64,000 nucleotides of DNA from Cenococcum geophilum 1.58. Taxonomy: Eukaryota > Ascomycota > Dothideomycetes > Gloniales > Gloniaceae. This document shows, piece after piece, positions 20,927 to 33,242 of this stretch (position 1 is the first letter of the stretch; every line of letters begins with the position of its first letter). The stretch covers positions 126,194 to 190,193 of the forward strand of contig KV748270.1 of the NCBI GenBank assembly GCA_001692895.1, given 5' to 3'. Under the pieces are notes generated by a model that worked only from the letters and a program-made list of their open reading frames with translations, searched no databases and was not told the origin of the DNA. The translations under genes and the position numbers were made by a program.

Positions 20927-23900
20927 GTATTATATATAAACTATATAACTAATAATAGTAATACCTAATTATTCTGTGCATAATTAATATAATGCCTTAG
21001 ATACTATTCTAGTATCTAATTTAATCTTTCCGTTTAACTGCCTGTCTGTAAATAATATACGGTAGAAGTTACTGCTTAAACTTCTTGCTCTACTAAGAAT
21101 ACTTCCTAAAATACTGTTACGAATCTTGGATCTTTGTCCGATATAATCTTGCTTAGTGCTTTATATCTTATAAATACTTCTTTAATATAGATTCTAGCAA
21201 TATCTTCCGCTAATATTTCTTCTAAATATACTATAAAGTATCCCCACTTTATAAGCTTGTCTACTATTACTAAGATTATATTATAATCTTGTCCGGTAAT
21301 AGGATCTCTTAACTTTAGTAACTTAATAATAAAGTCCTATAATATAACCTCCTATAGTCTCTCTATATAGCTTATACCTCGTCGGTTTATTCCTTTAGCA
21401 ATCTAGATATTCTTTTATAACTTACCTAGCTAGTCCCTAGATTCCATTAATAATATACTCCTCTTAAAGTCTTAACACTAAGCCTATAGCTCCGTTATAT
21501 CCTTAAGTTAGTCCTTTATAAAATAACTTAATAAATTCCTTTATAATGGATCTCGGCATATACGTCGCTTTTTAATTTTTGTACTGCTTTAAGTCTAAAT
21601 CCTCTATTTATATATTTAGGATCCTTTATATCTAATTACTCTCTAGTAATTTATAGATCTTCTCTTCTTATATTGCTGCGATTTTCGGATAATTATATCT
21701 AATTAATCCGTCTATATCTTTTCGCAATAAAGCCCCTAATGGCTTTTTGTTATTCTATAGTTTAGCCTTTCTACTTAGAGCATCTACTTATACATTCTCT
21801 ATACCCTTAGTATACTAAATCTTAAAATAGTATTCTGTAAGCATCTCCACCTATCTAACCTATCTATAATTAAGTTCTTTTGTTATTAGGAACCCCGTTA
21901 GGTTCTTATAATCTATCTTAACTATAAATAGTTCTTCTATACCTTATAAGAATAATCTCTATTCCCTTAATACTATAACTATACCTAATAACTCCTTATT
22001 ATAGATATCATAGTTTAGTTCTAGTAGTATTATCTTTTAACTATAATATACTACTAGGTGCTATCCATCTTTATATTTTTATAGAAAGTACGCTCCTAGT
22101 ATATAGTCTAATGCATTTGTTTTAACCACTATCTCTAACTATAGTTAATAGATTTTAAGAACTGGCTCCTAGGTAAATAACTGTTTGATTTTCTTAAATA
22201 GTTCCTTTTATTCCTCTCCCTATACCTATAGTTCTTCCTTCTTTATTAATCTTATAAGTGGCTTAATATCCTTTAACTATTAAGCTATAAACCTTCTATA
22301 GTAATTGCAGAACCCTAAAAATAACCTTAACTGTGTTATATTTTCTAGTTCTTACCAATTTACTATAGCCTTAATCTTCTTTAGATCTATACTAAGTTAG
22401 CCTAGTTTAATAATAAATTTAATAAAATTGGTCTTCCTAGTAAAGAACTCGCATTTCTTAATTGCTACTAGTATCTACTCTTCCTATAGTCTCTTTAAGA
22501 CCTATTTAACATATTCTCTATATTCTTCCTTACTTATTAAGTAGATAATAATATTATTAAGATATACTATAATAAATTTATCTAAGTGCTCTCTTAACAC
22601 ATTATTAATACGCCTTTAAAACGTTGCTAGTGCGTTTATAAGCCTAAATTATATAACTAGTGGTTTATATAGTCCTTCCTTTAACCTAAAGGCTGCCTTC
22701 TATTTATTGCCTTCCTTAATCCTAATTTAATAGTACGCCTATCTTAGATCTATCTTTATAAAGATTTGCGTATTACCGATCCTATCTTAGATTTCGCTAA
22801 TTAAGGGTAAAGGATATCTATCCTTCCTAGTAATGCTGTTTAACTATCTATAGTTAATATATAGCCTAAGTTTTTCATTCTTCTTTAGTACGAACAGTAT
22901 TAGATATCCCGCTAATAACTACAATAGTCTAATATATCCCTTTTAAAGATTTTCCTAGATAAACTCCTTAAGTGCCTATAACTCTTTTTCTGTTAACTTA
23001 TAGGTTAGGTAAAACCTTAAACTTATTCCTAGTTCTAGTTCTATCTTATAGTCCTATACTATATATTTTAATAGCTTTTTACTTTCTAGTAACTATAGCT
23101 TCTTACTATACTTATAGTATCTCTTTAGTATATAGCTTAATTCTTAATTGGTTTCCTTATATATTGCTCCAACTTAGTACTATACTAACTTAGTTTATTA
23201 TTATATCTTATATTATTATATATCTCTAATATTAACCTAACCTATAACCTAATTAATCTTTAGATTATATTTCTATAACTAAGGTATTCCTAATACTACC
23301 TTATTATTCCCTAATAATAATATATTAAAAGACATCTTAATTTATCTCCCTTTAATAGTTATTTAAACTGGTCCTGTTTTAAGATTAATAATACCTTCTC
23401 TATAGGCTATTAGATCTCCTAAAATTATTACTAATAGATAAGGGTGCTCTTTTTGCCTATATAGTAGCCCTATCCTTTTAACTGCTGCTAGTAAGATATA
23501 GTTCCGTATTACTCTACTATCTACTAATACTTTAAACTGTTAATCCTACTAATTAACTTTTAGGTTTAGGTATTATCCTTAAATTCCTTTAAGGGTCTAA
23601 GGCTCTACTACTAGCTCCCTCTAGTCCTATAGGCCTCTACTTTTCCTAACTATTAGGTGCTTAATTTTATTATACTTAGCTTATTCTTTAACTAATACCT
23701 AGTTCGCTTTTTATCTTTAATATACTATAGATAGGTATTCTCTAAATATTCCTACCATTATTATCCATCTAAGTATTCTTCCGTAAGGAATCTTTCTAGT
23801 TAAAGTATTAAACTTTTTTCCTTTTAGACTTTTGCTAGATGCTAGCCGTATATATACTTAGCATTTCTATACTATTGTTCTTCTATTATCTAGTATATCC

Positions 23901-26673
23901 TTATAAGGTATTTCTAATTCTTTTCCTTTAGATTCTTATATATTTTATATATATCGTCTATATATACAACCTATAATAGCGTATAGTATACTAGGTGCTT
24001 TAGGTTAACTCTTAACTTATTTTTATCTTTAAGTTTAAACCTCTATCACACTAATCTAAATATTATAACCTTATTTATAGGTACTAAAATACGCCTTTTA
24101 CTTCTTTAGTCCTCTAACCATTCCTCTAGATCCTTTAATGTTATAATTAAGGCTCCCTTAATATAATTTATTACTTTTTCCGTAATTAGGTAGTTTTAGA
24201 TAACTTTTTCGTCTAACTATATATAGAAATCTTTCCACTTATTAGTGTGTCGTTGCCTATACCACTTTTAGTATAGCTATTAGAGTATATACGGTCTATC
24301 CGTAAGGAAGTATCTTCTTATTACTACGTTATAACAGCCTTTTATATATCGTTCTTTAAACCTAATAGAAATCCCTAAATCCTCTTATTATTCCAGTTTA
24401 GTAAGCCACTTAGCTCTTAGTGTGCCTATTCTTAGCCTATTAGTAATTCTTTATATAGGTGCTCTATCCCTTATATAACCTAACGTACTAGATCTCTTAT
24501 CTAGTTTCTGTTCTTACTATAAGGTATTTCTTACTTTAAATTCCTCTATAGTTTCTTTCTTTTTACGTCTTACGAGTAGATTCTTAAAGTCTTTTTACTT
24601 CTTAATCTTAGTATTAAACTCTTAATCTTTAGTCCAAATATCTTATTCCACTAGTAAGTCCTTTAGGTCTATATATTTGTCTCCTAATCTAACTGCTGTT
24701 TATATTATAGATTCTCTAATCTATAGTGAAGCCGCTTACTTCTTACTTATAGGTGTCCTTATTTATACTCCAAATTCTTAACCCCTTAGATTTTTTAACC
24801 CTAAGCTCGCCTCTTTCTTAAGCTACGCTCTAGCCTTAGTCTAACTAGGCTTTACTAGTGTTCTTATCTCGTCTTAAGAGTCTTAAATTTTACTTATCTT
24901 ATCTTAAGAATCTTATGCCGTTAGGAACACTTATCCCAAGCTTATTTATATATTCTTAAACTAAGCTACTACCCTACTCTATTAGTTTACGTCTATTATA
25001 GGTCCTTAAGTATACCTTATCTCTTCTTAAAAATCTTAGTTATCTCTTATCTCGTCTTAAGAATTTTAAGCCTTTAGCCTTTTGCCTTTATTAAGTAGTA
25101 AGCTAGCACTAGCAGTTGTCTACTTACTTAATTGTCTCTAGATATTACTCCTTCTACCTTATAAAGCAATGGATACCGTATCTAATAGTGTTATAATACC
25201 CGTTATTAAACCTTACTCTATAGCGGTCTTAGTCTCTACTTCTATTACGTTATTAAGGTTTAGATACCCCTAGTTAGTTTCTTTATTATTCTTGTTACTA
25301 TTAATTAATAAGTACTCCAACTCCATTATTATTATTACTAATTATTATCTATATATTGCTATAATATCTTAATCTAACTTATAGAGTTAATCTTATTCTT
25401 TATCTAACTCTTTAGTTCCTTTAAGTCCTCTTAACTCTAGCTCTTATAGCTAATAGCTTGCACTATACTTAGCGTCTTTATAAATTTAGCATGCGTTATT
25501 ATAACAAAATATAAAACTTCTAATTAAATACTCTTTTGTTCCTTATAATATACTGTCGTCCCTCTATATATATATGTTATATACTATTAGTCTAATTCCC
25601 TTTACTACGTAATAACTCTAACTACTTCTATAGTCTCTGGCGAAATAACCCTATTTTCTATAATTTATATAAGCTCTGTCTTTAAACTATTGCTTTTACT
25701 ATAGAGTCCGCTTAAATATCTTCCGCTATTAAGATCCTTGGTTTAACCTATGCTCCTTAGTTCTATAATTACTTAATCCTTAACTTCTAGGTTTCTATAA
25801 TTGCTTTTCCTATCTCTTATAGGTTTCTTTAGTACCACTTAGGTCTATTAGCTTTACGCTATACTATAGTTTCTAATTTGGCTTTAGTTATTATATACTC
25901 TATGTCTTATATAACTATAGAACTCTATTTTAGCCTCTCTTAGCCTATTCCCCTTAGAAGATCCTATTATTAATCTTAATTACTTAATCTATTAATTCCC
26001 TTAGGCTGTCTATATCTTCTATTAGGATAATTACGTCCTAGACTTTAGCCTTAAGTCCCTATTTATACTATACTATAAGCGCCTTATTATTCTATTTAAC
26101 CTATATAGTAAGTATTTAAAACTATATTATATACTTAATTGCTAAAGTTCGCTATATTAGGTCCTAAAGCTTTCTCTCTACTATAGTTATTGCTTCTAGG
26201 TCCCCGAATATCTATATTAATTATTCCGCGAATTCTACCTAGCTAGAAAACACAAATCGTACCTCTTAATTAGTAGTAGTTATTCTGTTAGTCTATATTT
26301 CCGTTAAGTAGGGTTTAAACTATTTAAGTGCCTAACCTGTTAGGAATAGTCCTACGTAGGCTATCTAATCCATTGTTGTGGCTAATTTAGCCCCTTTTTA
26401 TATAACTTTAAAATATATTTGCGTTAGGAATCCTTTAAGCTTTAATCTCTCCCCTAAAAATCGTTTAATTAAAGGTAACTTAACCTTTGCTACTCTAATC
26501 CTATTAAGTCTTTCTTTAAGTATTTAGTTGTTCTTATTTAACCTATTAATGATTTCCTGTAACTGCCTAACCGTAACTAGTTATGAGTTAGTATCTTATA
26601 TACTTGTATCTCCACTTAACCTTAAAGTGGTTGCTACCGTTAACGGCGTTATAGTGGCTACTTTTGGTGGCAT
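20927..26673 (-). pseudogene. Gypsy B Gag-Pol, main part
   Basis: The minus-strand Gag ATG is at 26673 (MPPKVATITPLTVATTLRLS). Protease follows near 23400-23560 (DSRVIRNYI for the DSGA motif, GNNKVVLGIP). The reverse transcriptase box reads FIIVYLNNIIIYL near 22545-22590, equal to YLDDI with Asp-to-Asn RIP changes. RNase H and the integrase zinc-binding and core parts run on toward 20927. Stops are everywhere at Gln/Trp sites. The short open frames on the opposite strand (for example 22972-23193) are shadows. Confidence 0.85.
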
Positions 26674-26713
26674 GTTGTTTAACTTATTAAAACTATAACT
26701 ATGGTAGTAATTA

Positions 26714-26965
26714 CGTAACGGAGCCTTATAGTAGGAACTACGGTGGACTTGTTAATGGGCTAGGTATATAGGTATTATAAGTAAGTTAATAATATAATAA
26801 TAACTGGTGGAGTAGTTGCCTAATAGATTAACTCCAATTATATTCTAAGAATTACTATAAGGAAGGAACTATCTAGGTAGGGACCGAGGGTCCTTAAATA
26901 TATAACCGTACTCCTATAAAATCCTTTTTATATATAATATACGTGTTATACGTAAGGTACGTAAG
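26714..26965 (-). repeat. Right LTR of Gypsy B, first part
   Basis: Matches 8164-8416 and stops at the LINE insertion. It begins CGTAACGGAGCC; the first base differs from the TG of the other LTR. The rest of the LTR is 32573-32741; the two parts total 421 bp. Confidence 0.87.
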
Positions 26966-27199
26966 ATAATAATAAAGTTTATTCCGCCCGGAGGCACTAA
27001 GCCTAAAGGGCACTAGTACTATATTACATAATTACACTTTCTTTAGTCTCGCTATATTCTCGTATAAGCCCGTATATATGCCTTATTTAGTATTCCCTAG
27101 TGTTACTTATGCCTTATTCTATAAGATTTCGTAGGTGGTTAATAGCAGGTAGTCTTGGGGGGGGGTGTTCCTCTAAGTGTTTAGTGTTTTATTTTCGGC

Positions 27200-30100
27200 G
27201 ATTAAAGCGAGATCTGCTAGTGGCATAAGGGTGCGTAGTATGGGTTAGTTAAAGCGTAAAGGGGGGGAGGAGGGGGAGTTTCTAACTATAGTAGACGGGT
27301 TATTAATCTAATTCTGCCTTAAGTCGTCTAGTAGCTATTATATATTTTACTATTGCTTAAACCGCGTCTACGTTTAGTATCCACTGTCTAGGGTTAGTTG
27401 GCGCCTTCCCCCTAAGATAGAAGGATAAGCTGCCTCTTCTTATATCTGTTTGCTATAGCATTTACTCTTAGTATACTATCCATTTTATATACCTAAAGAG
27501 GAAGTATTTAACTGTTTTTCTTACTTAACCGTAATTACATTAATCTAATTCTGCCGCCCTAATGCGGTATAGATACCTATTAAGTTATATTATTCCTATC
27601 CGTAACTAGGCCAATACGTTTACCTTTCCTCGCTTAAGGGAGTTATATAGCCTATGGGTATATTTACCTGGTAGCGCTATGTCTATTTTTCTTAAGTACC
27701 TTCCTACTCCTTTCGGCAGTGTTTTCCTACCCCACTATTTTGTTCTTATGGTGTTTATTATTATAGCCTTGGCCTAGTGTTATTATCCTTACGGTAGGCG
27801 TCCTTATATAGTAGCTTATTATACTACTATTTTTGCCTTCTTGCCTAGTTTAAACTCCCCTTATGGGACCTATATAATAAAAAAGCAGTTACTTCTTTGC
27901 CTTAGCGTATAGGCTATATTATAGATCTATGTAATACTTATTTAGCTAAACTATTACTTAGGTTGGCTAAGCGCTAGTAATGCTGCTTAATTACTAGTAA
28001 ATATAGTAATCTATTTCCCTTATAGATCCAGTAGTAAGTATCTTATTACTATTAATATTGCTACTAGTTTAGCCGTGTATAGGTTTTGTTCTACTCTTAG
28101 TCCTAATATAATTAAGTATATAACTACTTCCCTATTGCTAAGGGTGTTACGGATAATACCTTCTATCCCTACTATGCCTCTTCTCCCGGACGAGCTCGTT
28201 GCGATCTATATCCCTTAGGTAGAGTTAGCTATTTTAGTTACCTTATCTTTATCTAGGTTAATGCTTATAGGCAGTTGGTCCTCTTATAGTAGTACTATAT
28301 AGGGTTATATAACCTCTATCTTGTCTATTAGTATATATCGATATATATAGGCTATCTTCTATAGTAGGGATGTAAACCTTTAGAGTACCTTAGTGCGGAG
28401 CCTTAATAGTAGGTTTATCTTATATAGTATGCGGAAGTTAACCTATAGCTTTATAGCCCTCTTTAAGTGCTGCTCGCGTACCAACTATATACTTACTTCG
28501 GCCTCCCTAATAACTATAGCTACTATGCGGAAAGTTCCTATAATTGCCTACGCTCTAATTCTTTATACCTTATTTATTACGGCTAATATGGAACCCCTAT
28601 AGGCATATATCTAGATATTTAAGGCGTAGTCTACTACCGGCGCTACTGTTACCCTAAATAGTTATCTTATAGTTAAAGGGGATACCATCTAGAGTCTCTT
28701 TAGTGCCATTACTGCGATAAGGCCCTTAGTGGCTGCTTTTGCGATATATTGCTTATACTAAAGCTCTATATCTATAACTACCCCTAGAATCTTAGCTGTA
28801 TACCTTAATATAACTATTTTCCCCTTAATTATAAATAGGGTAGTATTAGTCCGCTCTGTGTTTTTTATAAAGTGCACTAATATAGTCTTTTTACCTTTAA
28901 ACGTTTCGCCGCTTCGTTTCTCCTAGTTTATTACTCTATTAATAATAGACTAAATACCTTCATGGTTTACTGCTGCTAATAGTCCTATAACCTATATATT
29001 ATAGTCATCCATAAATGCTATTAAGCCTCTATTTATATTAAGCTAGTATTAAACTAGGTCGGCGTTAAAAAAGAGGAACAGTATTAGTAAGAGCGGCAAT
29101 CTTTACGGTAGTCCTGCTTATAGTAACTATTGCTAATTAGAGGTATAGCTGTTAACTAAGATAGTCGCCGTCTAATTAGAGCAGAATATATTAATCTACC
29201 GTACTAGTACTAGCGGTATACCTCTTGCTATAAGCCTCTATAATAGCCTCTCTTTATATACTTCGTTATATACACCCTTTATATTAAAGCTAATAAGGCT
29301 AAGTACCTTCTTAGACCTCTACGCGTTATAGATATATTCTTATAGTAACAGTAGCACCTATTTAATAAAGCGCTTCTTCCTTACCCTAAAGTAATTTATA
29401 GGTAGTAGACCGAAGGTCTCTACCGCGTGCGATATTCTCTTAGCAACTACGGACTCTAGCACCTTACCTAGCGTAGACAGTAGGGAGATAGGCCTCTATG
29501 CCCTTGCCTTTATATAGTCTCCTTTATTTAGCTTCTTAAGCGGTATAATCTTAGCATTTCTCTATTAGTTAGGAAGGTCGCCTTTATTTAATAAGGTCTA
29601 AAAAAGGAGTAGGACCCTATCTTTTATTACCGGCTATATCTGCCTCTATACTATCGCTAGTAGTCCGTCATCCCCCGGCGCTTTCTATAGCTTTGCCGTA
29701 AATATCTTTTATTTTACCTCTTCCATTATAAGACGCGGTATTAGTATTAGCGTTTGTTAAGGCCGTAGGCCCTTATCCTCTATTCCTATTAGTAGTAGGG
29801 GAAAAAACGTGGTTAATAGCTCTGCTGCTTACTTATCTTTACCTTCTATAGTAGATCTATCCGCCCTTACTAACGGTGGTATCTTATTAAACGCTAAGTT
29901 GCCGCTTAGGTTAAGGTATTTTGCTACTTACTAAATATTTATATTATTGGCTAGGAAGTTGTTCTAATATGTCCTTTTTTATTTCCGTATCATATTATAG
30001 TATTCCTTTAAGGCCTTCTTTACTTATTACTCTAGTTCTAGTAATATCTAGCCCGCTTAGCGTTAGTTCTTTACCTAGTTTCTTTAGTAAGTATATACCC

Positions 30101-31100
30101 AGCGGAGCTTTATAAGGTCTATTATCTACCACCTTTTTATATATAGTAACGGTCTAGCTTTTAGAGTTAATGTGTAGACTGTCTCTAGCACTATATCTAT
30201 AAGCTAGTCTATTTACTACTATACTCTACCGCCTACTAGGATAATATAAAGGGCAGTAGCAACCCTATTCCTAATTTCGTTCTATAGTACGTTCTTAAAG
30301 AGCATTCTCTATTCTATAGCGCGTTTAGGGACCGTAATATTAAATACTATCTTAATTACCCTATAATTAGATCCGTGTTCTATCCTATATACTATATACT
30401 TTACTATTATAGATACTAGTTCGTCTAATGCTAGGATTAGGTTAATTATTATCTTACAGTTACTATTTTACTATATTTTTATACCCCTAGGTAGTAGGCT
30501 ATATAGGGAGTAATCTACTATAAGATTAATAATTAGGTTAGCTTCTCCCTATCTTACCTATAATACGTTATTTCCTCCCTATAGCTAATTATGCCAATTA
30601 AAGTCTCCTATAAGTATTATATCGGTTTATATACCTATCTTATTCTATATTTCCTAAATTAGTTAGTATAGTTTACTAGTTATATTCTATAGTGCCTTTA
30701 TATTCTTTCTCTTAACGTATACTAACACTACCAGTACTAATTAGTTAGGAAGGCGCAGCACTACCGCGGTAAGGTCTGCTAATTATACTGGCACCTATAC
30801 GGCCTTAATGTCTTTTTAAACCTATAGTATACTCCATACCGCCTACCTCTCTTTACGCTAGACCGTAGGTATTACCTTAGTCCAATTTAAGTGTCCTATA
30901 GGAACTATTATAACTATATTATCCGTTTTCTATATATATAGCTCTAATATCACTAACACTCTAAAGTCTTTTAGTTATTTATCGTTTATTAGGCTCTACT
31001 ATACTATACTCTGCTTTTAAATATTTAGTTAAAGTATCTAAAGTGTCTTATATATAGCGGGTAGAATAAAGCACTTAATAGTTTTTACTAAACGATTTAT
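27200..31100 (-). pseudogene. LINE ORF2: endonuclease, reverse transcriptase, RNase H remnant
   Basis: On the minus strand an AP-endonuclease motif ILIGDFNWHN is at about 30584-30616, followed by KIQQNSNCKIIINLIL-type sequence (about 30400), the TIDLVLAS motif. The reverse transcriptase box reads LIAFMDDYNI at about 28993-29022. An RNase H segment (EQNLYTAKLVAILIVIRYLL) lies near 28020-28090. RIP stops occur throughout. The endonuclease would nick the target and the RT would copy the RNA there. The edges are approximate. Confidence 0.85.
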
Positions 31101-31149
31101 GTGGTCCTTCGTATAGTATACACTTTAGGATCTATCCTTAGTAGTTATT

Positions 31150-32379
31150 ATAATAATATCCTTCTTAAGCGCATCTAGCATATACTTACGGTCTTATATA
31201 TACAAATACTTTATATCCTAGTATCTAACACTAGTAGCATTATATTAGACCGCTTTTAGGTTTATAGGTTCTAATATAGGCTAATTCCCCTACAATATAA
31301 AAGTATTAGTTCTATAGCAACTATGCTACTTTACTACTTTTAGTAATATATACAACCATTAATCTATATACCTTTCCTATATCTTTTTTACTAAGCTATC
31401 CTATCTAGGCTATATATACATTATTCTCTTTTTCTAGTACCTCTACTACTTTATCTTAAATCTTTCCTTCCTAGTTAAGAACTACTATTTAATTGGCGTT
31501 GTTAATTTTTACTAGGTAGAGCTAGTCTTATAGCACCTAAATACTAGGTACTAAGGTCTTTTAGGCCGCTTCTTTTATATATTAGAGCTTAGCTTTATTC
31601 CTATAAGTTATCCTAATACGTATAGGGTTTTTAGGGTCTTTAATTACTGCTACATAGCGCTAGCTCTTATGGCCTTCCGTTAAGCGTATACTACTTTTAA
31701 TTACTTACCTAATTACCCCCAGTTGTGCTTTATTCTTATTTTCTTCTTTAACTTTAAATATATTAACTATGCAGTATAGCATATCGGTAATAGTTAATAG
31801 CATAGTATTCCTTAAAGGGAAGGATATTAGGTTGCTTAGTTAACTATTTAGCGGCATATAGGCAACCTCCGCGTATAACAGATCCGCGCTTAGTAGTACT
31901 TAAATATTAAATAATTAGGTCTAGATTACCTCTATTTTTTCTATAACCTCTACTCTAAGCGCGTTAATTTACTCTATAAATATTTCGGTAAGAGCTTTAA
32001 TTTAGTTTATTTATATTTCTTTCTGCTTCTTTATTGCCCCTAGTAGTAATATAACTAGGTTAGTTAGCACCTTAATATACTTATTTAATGTTATATTTAT
32101 CTTCTTAGTTATTAATTAATTTGCCGTAGTAGCTGTTATTACTAACCACTCTATTCTCTTTTTAGCTATTATAAGGTTTCTTATTAACAGTGTTTAATCC
32201 TTAAAGCATAAGTTTTTCCCTATACGCTTTAATTATAGTGCACTAGGGGCTACTACTACTACGTAAACCGTATCTTCTATATTGCTTTCATAGCTGTTAA
32301 CTTTAAGGGCCTTAGTTGTCTTGGCGTGTCCCTAACGTAGTTAACGCGTCAAGCCTCCTTCTACCTCTACCGTCTCCAT
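31150..32379 (-). pseudogene. LINE ORF1 (Gag-like) remnant
   Basis: The minus-strand ATG at 32379 opens METVEVEGGLTR. A Lys/Ile-rich helical part follows, and near 31200-31255 there is a knuckle CY.C.ILGYKVFVYK (CCHC with His and Cys changed to Tyr by RIP). It probably bound the element RNA. The 5' untranslated part runs to 32561. Confidence 0.75.
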
Positions 32380-32572
32380 CTTCCTATTCTTAACTTAGCT
32401 AACGTAACAGTGTCCGTATAGGGTAGGCGTAAGAATAGTATAATAATATAGAAAAGAATCACCCCAGCTTTGGCGTCGCTGATTAGATACATAACTATAT
32501 TTATCTGTTAAGGTCGTGTGTTATATAATGGGAAGGCCCGCCTAAGGTACCCTCAATGCTTAGGTACATGAG

Positions 32573-32741
32573 TTCCTTTCGTTCCTCTCGTTCAATACGT
32601 AGCACATTATGTGACCTTGGTTACCATTCCTCGTCACATGGTTCCACGGGTTCTATCCTGGACCGTGCCTATATTAACCAACTAGCTTCCTCCGACTCTT
32701 CTCCAAGTAGTCGTAGCATTGTACTTAAAGCGTTCGTAACA
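32573..32741 (-). repeat. Right LTR of Gypsy B, second part
   Basis: Continuation of the LTR after the LINE, ending GCGTTCGTAACA and then the ATATT duplication. It is noticeably less mutated than the corresponding part of the left LTR (8416-8584). Confidence 0.87.
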
Positions 32742-33242
32742 ATATTCTGCCGTTTTCTGCCAGTATTATAAAATTTTAGATATCTAGGAACTTTAACCGC
32801 TAGTTAAAGTTATCTAATTAGTTAAATCCGTGCTAAGACTTTTAGCGGCTACTTTTTCTAGCCTAATGCTTTTACTTAGCCTATAATTGCCTTTTTATAC
32901 TTAGTCCGGACACACTTATGTCCCCTTTATCTCCTTATCTTATATTTTATAATCCTATATTTATAAGCCTAATACTACCCTATTTCTAACTAAGCCTAAA
33001 AGCAGGCTTTCTTTTAAAGAGGGGGGTGATGTAATAGCGCTATCGCATATTACCTGCCAAATTCGGCCAAATTCTGCTAACCTATAATTGGCTCGCCTGG
33101 AGCTAGCGCCTTAGCGGCTTAACCTATATATTTATTTACATCGGTTTTAGTAACCCCTTTTTTCCCTTCTCCTTAGCTTAGTATCTTCGTAATATAGCAT
33201 TCTATAAGCTTTAGTTCAAAGGTATTTATATAAGCCGTAATA
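32742..33242 (+). mobile_element. Gypsy A1 right segment with 3' LTR
   Basis: Resumes the A1 sequence at ATATTCTGCCGTTTTCTGCC. It contains the 3' untranslated region, the polypurine tract ending at 33029, and the 3' LTR 33030-33242 (213 bp, ends GTAATA). The next five bases, ATAGG, are the probable RIP-altered target duplication. Confidence 0.9.
33030..33242 (+). repeat. 3' LTR of Gypsy A1
   Basis: TGTAATAGCGCTATCGCAT to CCGTAATA. It is the partner of 2467-2679, now about 30 kb away because of later insertions. Confidence 0.88.

Larger units (their letters stand above)
26966..32561 (-). mobile_element. Tad1-like non-LTR retrotransposon (LINE), 5.6 kb
   Basis: Inserted in the right LTR of Gypsy B with an 11-bp target duplication: AGGTACGTAAG (26955-26965) and AGGTACATGAG (32562-32572), which differ only by G/A changes. 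The left LTR of B gives the empty site. It lies on the minus strand, with the 3' end at 26966 (reads GGAATAAACTTTATTATTAT) and no poly(A). It carries ORF1 with a zinc knuckle and ORF2 with endonuclease, reverse transcriptase and RNase H, the gene order of the Tad1 clade. The length suggests a nearly full-length copy. Confidence 0.9.
8164..32741 (-). mobile_element. Gypsy/Ty3 chromovirus, family B, inserted in Gypsy A1 and itself a host for three elements
   Basis: LTRs lie at 8164-8584 and 26714-32741 (the latter split by a LINE), each 421 bp once the insert is removed. The target duplication ATATT is perfect (8159-8163 and 32742-32746). The coding strand is minus: Gag starts near 26673 and the chromodomain ends near 15480. 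Removing the inserts (Gypsy A2 9011-15199, DIRS-like 16130-20926, LINE 26966-32561) leaves a chromovirus of about 8.0 kb including LTRs. The truncated copy B2 at 34642-38142 shows the uninterrupted sequence at the A2 and DIRS sites. Identity of both ends and the TSD is seen directly; clade naming follows from the chromodomain. Confidence 0.9.

Noticed and set aside
19243-30115. Short plus-strand frames at 19243-19452, 22972-23193, 28393-28602 and 29921-30115
   Set aside because: All are antisense to the minus-strand DIRS, Gypsy B and LINE coding remnants and arise because RIP stops fall on the sense strand.
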